Shown here one piece after another: positions 43,101 to 56,200 of a DNA stretch of 64,000 nt. How positions within the stretch are numbered: position 1 is the stretch's first letter; each line of letters opens with the position of its first letter. The stretch is taken from positions 23,551,054 through 23,615,053 of the forward strand of contig OX243825.1 of the NCBI GenBank assembly GCA_945859605.1, given 5' to 3'. Origin of the DNA: Lumbricus rubellus (lineage: Eukaryota; Annelida; Clitellata; Crassiclitellata; Lumbricidae). Made by a program: the position numbers and the translations under genes. The notes beneath the pieces were generated by a model that worked only from the letters and a program-made list of their open reading frames with translations, was not told where the DNA came from and did not search any database.

Positions 43101-46100
43101 TTCTCATTCTCACCAAATGTAAATATTATCAGACCACCCCGAGCTCCAAATTTGTATGCAGTGCCATCTAAAAGGTTTCAGACAAAATTCAATCATTGCA
43201 TAATTCACAAAGAAAAACTGTGATGTTGATCAGAACACTAGGTTTTATTATTTTTGTGTTTTTCCAATGGACATAGTCGCAAAATACACAGAATAAGTGT
43301 TAAAAAATAGAAAATTACTTATTTGGGGATTTGAACCTGCAACCCCTTAAATATCCTGACGACCATACTTGAAATATCAGCCCAACCACTTCAACAAAGA
43401 CAATGTAGCAACTGGCGAAAGAAATCATCCATTTCTATTTCAGTGAACTTGACATGACATGAAACTGTTCTTTGGCCTTGGCATGCAAAGGCAGGCTCCA
43501 ATCCAAGCAGGCAATCAGCTCACTACTCTTACCATCTAATCTTACCTGTCAGACATTGGCAACTAATCAACTAGATTCTAATCAATTAGAATCTAATCAA
43601 CTAGATTCTAATCAATTAGATTTTAATCAATTAGAATCTAGTCAATTAGATTCTGGTCAATTAGATTCTAGTCAATTAGATTCTACTTGATCAGACAAAC
43701 AGCTATTTATAATTCTAATTGATCTTGCTCATGAATTCTAATTCTAACTGATTAGCAATTCAAATAATCAATTAGCTAATCAATTAAATAAAAAGTCGCT
43801 TCCCGATTAGCTACAAGATTTTGCTAATTATAATTCTAACTGAACAGCAATTTATGTAATCGTGTCCATCTCAGGAGTCGGTATAAACACTTTATCGTTG
43901 GAATAATAAATTTATTGGAGCAGAAGTGGCGTTGATATCTAGAAACACTTTTCTACGATGCCAGAGATTTGAATCTCCAACAAACAATGATTTTCAGAGT
44001 TGAGCACACTAACCATTAGGCTATTACACAGTAGACTGGTCCAAATTCGCATGTAAAATATTTTTTCTTTTGGATTTTTGAGGCATGTTGATAAATTTGT
44101 TCATTTTGATCTAAAAAGTACCTGTGTGAAATTTTATGCCACAAATGTAATATTTAGGGGTCACTCACGAGCATCAAAGATGGGGGGTTTGAGGCTATAT
44201 ATTATATATTGATAGTCCACGCAATTTGCAGTTTGACCTGGGAAACATTGTAACACAAGCTTTCTAAACGGTTTCCTTCTCAGAATTTGCTGCTGAATAA
44301 AATATCCAAAATCCGATAAAATCTGACCATGGGGTCTCCCCCAAAATGGGGTTCAAAATATAATGGTTTTTCGTTCATTTTTACATTGAATATCGGACTG
44401 CTGACAACCTTAATGTGGCTGGAAACTGATGTTTTCAAGAACAATTTTCATAAATTTGTTGCTTGTCCCTCTCAGAACATTGATAAGTAGGCCTATACTT
44501 AAACAGACCTACCCTTAGGAAACTCGAAGGGAGCATTAGGGCACGTGCCCCCATGATGTTCAATAAATTGAGCTGGTTTCAACGCTGGACCGCAGCATTA
44601 TTTTAACAGGCTTTCTATAGTCACATCTTATTTGCAGTCCAATACTGTATGGCCAAAGGTCTATTTCTTAAAGCTCACTTTGACATGCCAGGGTTGACAG
44701 GCGAACCGTGCATTATAGCGTCCGTCTGAGAGATTAATTCATCCACGAAGTCAAGAAAGATGTCCTCTTAGTTCCACTCTTGAATGGCAAGGTAACTGTA
44801 GCATACCTTACAGGAGAAAGAATAGGGCACATAGGTTGGCCCAGGGTGTGAATTACTGGGCGTTTCAGCCCCCAGCCTTTCTTAGAGCCCCATAGTAAAG
44901 TATGTTTTTCACACACCCAATTCCATGTGAATCATGGTTCAACCCCAGTTATTTTTCCACAATTCTCACACTGAGTTGACCTTTTGTCAATAATTTTGAT
45001 TTCAAGCCCAAATATCAAATTCGATGAGTTCATTGCTGTGCCAAAACTTCCATCGGGTAGCCTACTGGAACTGCCATGACCAACGTCGCTGTCAAGATCA
45101 TTGAAGAATGGACATTGGAAAACCTATTGAAGCTCTGTTATTTGACTCTACTGCTTACAACAGTGGCATAGGATCCATTACGGATGTTAGTAACTGTTCA
45201 GTGTTACATTGTGTTGACCTCTGTTGCATTTAAGTTGTACAGACATCTCGCAACAGAGTCTATATTGGCTGCAGTCTTCACAGTTGTGATGGATTCATCT
45301 TCTGGACCCGATATCCAGCTATTCAAACGTTTATCACCAACAGGGGTCTTTCATCATAACAGTCCGCTAGTCCATGCATTGCAGGCTCTAAAATAGATGA
45401 CTGCAGGAAGTGCCAAGATGCAGCCATCGTGGTCATGAAGACTTGCAGAACTGTGCCTCTGTATTTTCTAACAGGGGATCTTCAAACTCCACCATGCACG
45501 ACAGATAATAAAGTTCATTTACGTATACTCAAACTCGTGATGTTTTGTGAGCAAATGAAACCAGCCAGAATCGGGGAAGCTATTCTCGATCTGAGAAGTG
45601 ACTGTTTTCACTGTCCTCATCTAATCCATTACCTGCAGGGTAGTGGCTCCAAGAGCTTGTGATGCTGCTATGAACGACTGAACTCTCCTGGATGACCAAC
45701 ACAACGCTGTAAATGAGAAGATCACCAAGGCGGCATTTACTACTTTCATGCGTCATTTCTGGTATTTAGGAATTGACTTTGCTGTGTTCTTATTTTTCTC
45801 CAAGAAGCAGTTAATGAACTAGAAAAGAGATAATTAAGACACAAGTACCGTAGGTTAAAGAAGAAGAACCTATAGACTGCAAGAGATAGGTTCCTAAGGA
45901 AAACAAGGAGAGGAAATAACAGAGCCGGAGGTTTATAAAATCTCTTTGCATTAAGGAGACGTTGTTGGATCTTCCTCTTAAGTAGACCTACAGACCAAGT
46001 CGTGAATGATGGGGCAGAGAGATTTCTGAGATTAGTTGCAACAATCAGCACCTTCAATAACTCGCTGACGAAGAGCGAAGACACTAATCATTACCCCAGG

Positions 46101-49100
46101 TGGCGAAGCTTCATCGTAACCTTCATGGTCAAATTCGACTTTCGGAACCGACAATGTGACATGCTGACAGCATTCTTATATATTTTTTATTTGACACTAG
46201 ATAGTCAATTAAGCACTAATTGCAGCTGCTTTTCATGCTGGCAATACAATAATATTGATAACAGCTAAAATGGAAGGTTCAGTACTCGTTGATTGGATGC
46301 CTGCCAGTTATATTGCACCGTTTACAATGTAGTAAGTATGCTAAAACTTTGACAGCATTGAGGGACCTGAAGATAGAGCCTCAGTGTTTTAATATTTTGC
46401 ACTGTAGGTTTCTTGTGCCAGATGTACAAAAAAACCAACATGCCTTTCAAATATTTCAATGTTCAGTTTTTTGGACCAGTCTATAATACACAGTCCTCAC
46501 ACATAAAATGACACGCTATTTATATAGCACCCTTGAAGTGAAGATGGACAGCAGAGATAAAAACATATTCACAAAACAACATGATTATGGGTCTGCTGTC
46601 ATGGTGCCGTGTTTTTTTACGGCTGCAAAAGAAGGCCACTCTCCTTCAACCAAAAAAAGCTCAATTACTACGTTGGAACTTAGCATAACTGACTACAAGG
46701 ACATCAACTAATGGGTAATTTGAGTCTGTTAATGGACTCAGAAGCATCAAAAGAAATGGATGCAATCTGATTTTTCTTATCACATGCATCGACCGTATTC
46801 GCATCTCCAGCGTGGTCACCATAAGACATAAGACATTCAGAATTGCATTGCTTTGCATATATTAGCAATGGCAAAAATGATAAATTATATATATATATAT
46901 GTGTATATATATATAACAGATAGCAACTACATAGACCAGAGACCACTGTTACTGTTAACAACAACTATAAATTATGTAATAAATGAAGAAACGAAGATTA
47001 GATTTCAGATTTAAAGTGAATTATTTCTACGACACCAAACTGTTCAAACTACTGTTCAAACCCGATCTTCTCAGATTTACCACAACTTAAATTCATCAAT
47101 TTTCTGTGAGCATTCATGCTACACCTTTTTACAACAATAAAATAAAGACAATAAGAACAAAATGAATTAATTAAAATTACCAATGTTCCTCTTTTCTCCA
47201 GGTATGGAACTGGCACTATTGTCACACTCATAGTCAAAACCCAAGACTTACCTTCGTCACAAGTGTAACCCAGAAATTACCTTCCTCATAGTCAAACTGG
47301 TCAATGACTTACCTTCGTCACAAATTTCGCCAATGAATGACGTCATGTCACAGTCGCAGGCGTAGGAATGCGTTTCCTGTTGGCAAACTCCACCATTCGA
47401 ACACGTATCTGGACTACATCTGCTCCACAAACCTTCAACAGTTCAATTGTAAATGTTCAATTACAATTACAATTACAACAGTTCAACATTAAATCCTGAA
47501 ACTCATTAATCAGCAAACACAAACAAACAAGACATCATATATACTCAATGGTGTCACACACTGATCATCTCAGTTTTGAGCCTCTGCTCCAATCCAATAT
47601 CTCCCATACTACAAAGATTAGCCAAGATTATGCGGCAGTAGATTAGATTAGATTATACAACATGATGATCAGCAAAGCAGATGTAGGCCTACACTGTTGG
47701 TGACAGACTTGAATTGTGTGCTGTGGTCTGGTCCAAAGCAAAAACCAATTGAAAATTACAGTTACAGTTATGACTAGAATAGTTTGAATTTAGAATCTCT
47801 AACTTCTTGGGCCAACCGATGCTAAATGTTACATTTTCCATCCTTAACTCAGAAGCTCTTTATGTCCAGGTTGGGGTTTCAATTAACGGGTGCTATATAA
47901 ATCATGCATTAAATCAAGTTTAGTTTTGGCGACAATACAAACGACTCTGATATACATTTTCAAAGCAATCCATTTGTAAGAAATGAGAGCCAATATTATG
48001 TGTCCCTGAACATAATATGCCAGTGATCAGCAAAGCAGCAGCAGACAGTCAAACGCACATGCATGACGCACGCACGCCTACACAAACGCACACAGACGTA
48101 ACTATCAGCGACGCAACAATCTGGCATGCATAAGTGAATGAATAATGCAGAAGAGTGATGTTATCCGTGCCATATAAATGACACGCTCTAATTGCACAGA
48201 CATTCGCATTGGCAATCGATATGCATTCGTTCGAATAAGAATTCCAATCTTATTAGCTCGGCCAAACACAAATCATTCAGCAAGGTTAGATGCTCTCTGC
48301 AAATTAACCGCAATTCAAGAAAATTTTCTTCTACACACACACACATACACACACACGCATACACACACACAAACACACACCGGTATATCTCATAGGAACT
48401 ACTTAGAATATTTATATTGTTTATATGTGCACTTGTTATAATGCCCCTTCAAGCTCTCTCTACTCAGAGGCGCTCCCAAATGCAGAGTTTCACGTCGAAA
48501 CGCTGAGCAATTGTGAGTGAAGGACTTGCCCAAGGTCCTTACGCGGTGAGGTGGATTCGAACTTCGAACCTTCCGGCTCCAAGGCAACGACGCCACCACT
48601 ACACCACTGCGCACCATTAGATGTATGAAACATCGTTTTAAATAGAACTGAATGCAATTTTTCATTGAATTAAAAACCAGAATCTGATTATCTTAAGCCA
48701 CATCTTCTCAGAATAGGTCACTTGTATGTTTTGATGGCTTTAATTTAGCCCATGGTTCTCTTGTCTTCTACAACATGTCTGCATCTGCTGAAGGAATTGA
48801 TCTTCAGCTGAGGAATAGAATTCTGTTTAAAATGATGTTTCATATATATATAAATATTCCAAGTAGTTCCGGAATCTGAGACATAACTAGTGATGGGACA
48901 CTTAATTCCTTAGCAATCATCGTCGTCATCGTCATCGCCACCACCACCACCACCACCATCACCATCGTCAGTTCCTCATGCTAGTCATTTGGAGGTGAAA
49001 GTACGAATAAATTACTTCCATTGTTCACAGTCATTTGTGAAGTCCATTGTTCTCCTTAGTTGTAGTCCTCATTTATTTAATCTATCCAGCATAGTCTTGT

Positions 49101-52100
49101 TTCATCTTCCTTCAAATCTTGCATGCAGTGAATTGTGTGGAATTTTATCAACTGGCAGTCTCTATATATATAATATGTCCAGACCATTGAGCCTTCATTG
49201 AATGAATTTGTCTAACACAGTTTTTGTGATATCTGATTTTCTGTTGTTTTCAAATCCCAGCAATATTTTGTGCAGTGCAGTCATCTCATTTCTGAATTCT
49301 TTTCTCGCATTGCTTTTGCATCATATAACGTTTCAATCTGTATAGAAAAGTTGGTTTATCATCGCCTTGTATATTTTGCCTTGGTTTTCTCTGTTAACCT
49401 TACCACTCATGAGTCCCACCGGACAAATTTAAAATTATTAATCTGAGTGGTAAAGGTTAATTGTCTGCTCCTCCAAAGCGTTTTCACTAATCCATCCAAA
49501 TGTTTATGAAATGAGTCCAATTCTCCTGTGTGTCTTTTTCATTGCTGTCATGATCCACGTTCATTAAGAAGGTTAGACAGACAAATTGTTCTACTTGCCA
49601 AACAGCTTATGTTTGGATCGGTCAATAGTTACTGGTGTCTCTTTGATCTTTCAACAATCATTGTTTTTGGCCTTCTATTGTTAATCAATAGGCAGAAGCT
49701 ACGTGTGGTTTTATGTTGCATTATTCAATAGTCCAATTGGTTCACTTCTGGTGAGAAAGCCAATGTTGTCATCAGCAAATCAGATATTGGTGACCAGCCT
49801 TCGTTTAAATTTCATTCCTGTTTCGGTGTTTTTCATCAAACTACTACTAAGAGAGCGAATACAGTCAACAGGGGGCAAGAAACCTTATGCTGCTTCTGAT
49901 AAACTGGACAAAGTAATTTCACAATTAATATATTGGACAAAATGCATCATGAGTTTTTTCAAATTATAGCCATTTGACCAAGGACTTGTAACCTCCAGAA
50001 TGGGTTGTTTCTCTGCAAAGAGATTTAAATGGCCATTACACCAGTGAAAATATTGACAATTATTATGCTGACAAAGTTGAAATATTTCATATGCAAAACA
50101 AGACTAATCCCATAATATTTGTCACATTACAAAAGCTTTCAACATCATAAGTGTGACTGATTTTAAAATCTTTTCTGTATTATATCGAACTCTATTGTTT
50201 TACTAAAGCTTAAAACTGTTGCACAACCTTCATGCACTGGCCATCTCCAAATGTTCATGCTTAGCTATTTATGATAATTGGATTGGATGAAGACATCTTC
50301 TGGATGTGATGGAAATCATAGCCAGCGTGTCAAATGGAATATTACAGCAAAGCACAACATGCACTGACCATCAGACGACATCTTAGAAGGAAGCCATTAG
50401 TAGGCAGACGAATTTGATTTTTCTGGGATCACTGTCATAGCCACTGTAATTGCTGCTGTCAGGAAAGCTGGTAATATGAACAGGAAGCTAACAATTGTAA
50501 TAACCTGTCAAAACACGATTAATATGGTATCTCAATTTTTCCTTTAGACTACCATAGAAACATTTTGAGACAGTCTTATTAGATCTTAGCTCGAAAACAA
50601 CATTCTGTTGTCTTCCATGTTTACATGAAACCAGGACTTGATTTCATGTGCCACTGATGTATCTTAATGCATATGAAATGAGAATTTCAGGCAACCGTTG
50701 AAAAGCTTCAGAAATGCGCAGCACTGAGTCTATCGATATGAAGATTTTAATAACAAGATAACAAAGGCATGTATCCACGACTGACAGATTAAACACCAAA
50801 GCTGATAAATCATAAAAGGCAAAATTAATTATTAATCATGCTTAGGGGAGAAGTTTCGAGAATAATTTCTAAGAAATAATGTCCGTTCGTTGTGAACTGT
50901 ACTGAAATGGCAACAGAAGAGACAGGAGGAGATCTGTGTTTTCTTAGAACCCCCGCCCCCTTATCTCAACGACCGTTTTGGTCTGTCACTCCACAAAACG
51001 CGTCACAGCTAAATTGCCTTGGCGAATTCCAAGCTTTTCTATCCGATGCATAAAACGACAGTTAAAGAGAAAAGTCATTTCATTTAGCAGCGTGCTTACA
51101 CTGCTACAATTGCCCCATCCGAGTTTAACCTCCACCCGACAGCCATTCCGTCACTCAAATATTTAATTAATTAAAAGCGCTCTGACGGAAAAAGCCCGAA
51201 TAACCGACGCGCACTCCTGCTCGCTGACGCAATCCCAATTTACGACGGCCATAATAACGAAATGCATTAATCACAAGAAGACAAAGCCAGGAATCACAAT
51301 GTATTAGCGATTCCAAGCCATCTGCTGGCAGAAGTCAGAAACTGTTTGCGATTAGAAGCATACAAGTCTCCTCTCGATTTGCAGGATTTTGTCATTTATG
51401 ACGGGCATTAATATTAGAAAGATATTCTGGCAGCTGAGGCGGAAATGCTGGAAGGGAACAGCACAGAAGCTGAATGCACGCCTCACTGAACAGCTTCTTT
51501 GCTGAATGCATGCTTCACTGAACATCTTCTTTGCTATTTGCACATTGGAAATGACCCATCAAGGACAAAGCAGGCAGAGACTACATCGCCAGACTATTAA
51601 TATACAATGCCAATCTCAACAATAGCTATTCATATACAATGCCAATCTCAACAATAGCTATTCATATACAATGCCAATCTCAACAATAGCTATTCATATA
51701 CAATGCCAATCTCAAAAAGAGCTATTCATATACAATGCCAATCTCAACAATAGCTATTCATATACAATGCCAATCTCAACAATAGCTATTCATATACAAT
51801 GCCAATCTCAACAATAGCTATTCATATACAATGCCAATCTCAACAATAGCTATTCATATACAATGCCAATCTCAAAAAGAGCTATTTAATATACAATGCC
51901 AATCTCAAAAAGAGCTATTTAATATACAATGCCAATCTCAACAATAGCTATTCATATACAATGCCAATCTCAACAAGTGCTTCATACAACAGCTGTGTTT
52001 GCATCCAATGCAATCAGATCCGTATCTAATTAAAGAAAGCAAAAACAAATAAGAAAGAGAATCGGAACAGACCAGAAAAAGTCCATTTAAATCTCTTATT

Positions 52101-53244
52101 TCAGTTACTTCCCTTGCACTCAGGTCTATACCTCTACATCTCTGCTTGCTTTCAATGGGATCATATAAAATTGGTCATTCGCAATGCATCTCTCCTAACA
52201 AAGCGCAATCCTTGTGTTGTAAGAACGTTTGATTTGTACGCATGAGCAAGCGACCATCCAACGCTGATCGCACAACCGGAAGTGCTAATCAAATCTCATT
52301 CGATGACTTCTATAGCACCGTTAAACTCATACAGAAAAACATCTCTTGATCGTTGTCTAATGAAAAGAAAATCACAATGAAGAGATTTCGATTGATACAA
52401 GAAGGCAAGTTGCCAGACATAATCATATAGAGTTACTTTCTTCATTTACAAAAACAATTGTGAATAATCTGTAGTCCTAAATCAAATAGCATAAACTGCA
52501 ACATTAATTGAGTGGTGCTGTCACATGAGACATAATGTGTAAAATATGTTCGGGGATTAATTTTTTAAAATCCACCTTTAGACTTTGTCAGTTATCACAA
52601 AATTTGCCTACATTCATCTGAACTCATGTATATCATTGGTTGGGCGATATAAAAATTGCATCTATCATTAATGAAACATGTAAACAAATACATAAATACA
52701 TTACATTCTCCTCTCACACAGGCACACACATACCCACGCACAGATCTAATAAAACCACGATGAGCTGGCAGAGTAGAGATTTAATAGATGCAAAAGCCGA
52801 TAGTCACGCTGTGTGACCAGAGTACAGAACGAATTAGCTAATGAGTAAATCAATGAAGAAAATCCGGAAAAAGTTCAGTCAATGCTTAGAAGAAGAAGAG
52901 GCATAATGACAGTAAATACAACAACAGTGACAATATCTTTGGAATTGCTGTTTCATCATCATCGTCGTCATCATCATCACCATCATTGTCATCGTTGCCG
53001 TCATCATCATCATCATGACACCACCATCATCATCGTCATCATCATCATCATCATCACCATCGTCGCTGCTGCCACATCACCACCAACATCATTGTCGTCA
53101 TCATTATCACCATCATCATCATCGTCATCATCATCACTATCATCATCTTCATTGTCGTCGTCATCATCATCATTATGACACCACCTGAATCACCACAGAA
53201 CACATGAAATGCTAGATAATCTCTGGAGTGGTTTTGCTCCTCTC

Positions 53245-53283
<39 letters not shown>

Positions 53284-56200
53284 GACAGACAGACAGACAG
53301 ACAGACAGTCAGACAGACACAGACAGACAGACAGACAGTCAGACACAGACAGACAGACAGACAGTCAGACAGACACAGACAGACAGACGGACGGACGGAC
53401 AAAGACCATCAACTAGGATATCATGCTTGGACACCAGTTCCATTCTGAAGTGTTTTCACAAGGCTCATCACTTGGACTGCTTCTACTCTATACACGCCGA
53501 CCTCACACCAATCGATCATTGAATAGCTCATCATTAAACAACTTTTCATTAAACCACTTAATGTACTTATTGTTAAATAGCTCATCATTAAACAACATAT
53601 ATATTATTGTTAAATAGCTTATCGTTAAATAGCTAATCCGAAGGAAGCAGACTTCCAACATTTTTGCAATCTAGAACTTGAGCGATTCAGTATTTGAAGA
53701 ACAGAAATAATGGTAATCAAAACCCAAATACTAAACTGTGTTAAATAACATGTTACAAAAGACTAGCCATAGATAGAAAAGTCAGATGTGATAACATACA
53801 GAAACAACATCAGATTTTGTGAAACAGAACTCCCTTTTTACGTGACAGTACGCTGTTTTTTTCAATGGCAGATCTCACAGCACAGGTAGTAGATCAAGGA
53901 TCCAGCAGAGTATGTCTGAATCTAACAACTGTTATCTATCATCACGACTCTGGTGGGACACGGTTATACACACGAGTGAGCCAATGACATGTAAACGTGC
54001 TCAACCTGCTACACACATCGGACAGACGGACGTGCTCGCTTGAATGTCTTTCACTCAGACAACTAAAGCGCAAGCATGCAGATGGATGTGTCTTCTTCTT
54101 CCAGTCTGCTGCAGCTCAGTTTCACAAAGATCTGTGTATTTAGCTGCGCACACGCCAGGCACGGTTAAAGATTGACAAAGACGCAATAAAGTCGCAATTC
54201 TCCGACTGAATTAGCAGCTCAGCGTCCGCATCCACGTTGTGTCCACCTAGACTTATCAATGGATTATCATTTGAACTTCCTTTGCTGGTCCTGTTTCCAT
54301 CAATTTTGCACAAGATATGCATCATAAACAACTGCAACAACCCTCTCTCTCTCACCCACACATTCATAAATAATGACTTGCAGATTCTGCCAGAGGTGAA
54401 GGAAAAAAATTAGAAGACAGGATAAAGAACATTGACAGAACAATCTCGAGAAACATCAACAATAATAATAATCAAATAATAATTCTCAACAATAAAATAA
54501 TCCACCAACTAATACTGCCAGGATTTAGTTTGCCAGTACTTAATTAGTAAATATTGTCATTTTCATTGTCATCATAACTCTCCTCAAAATACAACTCACC
54601 ATAGTACATTCAAATGTTCAACCTTAGCCAAAACAGATGCCTGTATCAAAAAGTATCTGTTAGATTGATCTGCTAGAAGTTCACATGTCCAGTGCCTTCC
54701 AGATCTCCATCAAGCTGCAATACTGAGTGTCTTCAGGGATATGTACCTCATTCTCTTTCAACAAGCCAATCAAAATTCAACTTCACACAGTTTCTATGGC
54801 AACCACATGGTCTTCAAGATATGAAATGTTTCCATTAAGTGATTTCTCAAAACCTTCACCACTGCTGCTTGCTTGATTGCGTACCACATCCCCATTCACC
54901 GATCATACTAACCCAAATCCCCGAATCAATACACTGAGCAGACCATTTGACCTACCTTCCTCATGACATCCCTCTTGCACCTGGTTAAGAAACTCTTCCG
55001 GAATTTCCGCAAAGACTTCGTCCGCGCTGCTCGGAAATTCCTTTCTGATTGTGACGGATGCGAGACAGCCGAGAAACCCGACTCGCGACTTCACCTGCGG
55101 CAGATTGCAGATCGAAACGCACAGATTAATAGATGAAACGCACAGATTAATGGATGAAACGCACTGATCTACGACTGCGCAGGGAAAGCATCGCAAAATC
55201 GGGTAAGGCGGAGATAATAGCTTGTCCTGCGGCAACATCACCGAAAGTCGACCATAATAAGGAATTAGTCGAGAGATGGAGAGATGGCTTTCGTTGTTTC
55301 TTCCAGAATAGACGATGGCTCTTCTATAAATACATTTTCAGGATTTAAAATCACATCTGAACAATTGCATGAAACCTTTTTTTAAACTTGCAAGACAAAG
55401 CTTTCTAACAGATCTGTGACTTAAGTTTCTAAGATTGTTTCTGGAGCTGTTAGCAGAGTGTCTTCCATTTAGCGGAAGATTGCTTCAGAAGCAGAGTCCA
55501 GTTTATAGAAGAAAGACAAAGCCATTGTATGGTAACATGAGACCATCAGATCCCCCACAGTTGCATAGCTGGAAATGACTGCTAAACAGGTACCAATAGC
55601 TGGGAGCACCTCTGAGTAGCCTTCCTGAAGAGGCGCTATATATAAATTGTCGGAATAAATGAACGAATGAATAAGCATTTTAAAGAACACATTCAAGAGC
55701 TATCTTTTCATGCACAAATCACATACAATGTTTAATGCAGCAGTACTGAATTTGTAATCAGACAGCAATACTTGATTGTAATTCAGCCAGACAAAAAAAT
55801 TGCCTCTGATCGAAATTCTGGCGAAATGTCCAAGTTTTAGTGCAACATAAGCCGACATTCAGCTGACTAAATCATGCACTGGAAATGGTCGCCCGTCAAT
55901 TCCCAATAGCAACTGGAAAAAGTAGATCCAATTGCTGATGACACACCCTATGCCGACCAATAAGTTAAAAAAAACGGGGCGTGCTAGAAAATGGTGAAGC
56001 GCATTAAAGCAATGGGATGTCAATATAAATCACAGAAGCTATGAATGTTTAAATGCTATGAATGTTTAAATGGTCGTCATAATCATTCTTCTGTTTCTAT
56101 AAATAGGTGCTGTGCCATAGACATCTAGCAGGGTCATCAACTCATCATCCCTCAATTCGTCAGAATAATAGCTGACTAAATCAGCAAAAAACATAAACTA

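Noticed and set aside
41097..43167. Internal promoter for a beta-type neurexin before LNS6
   Set aside because: I found no signal-peptide exon between the EGF3 exon and LNS6 on the minus strand; absence is not proof.
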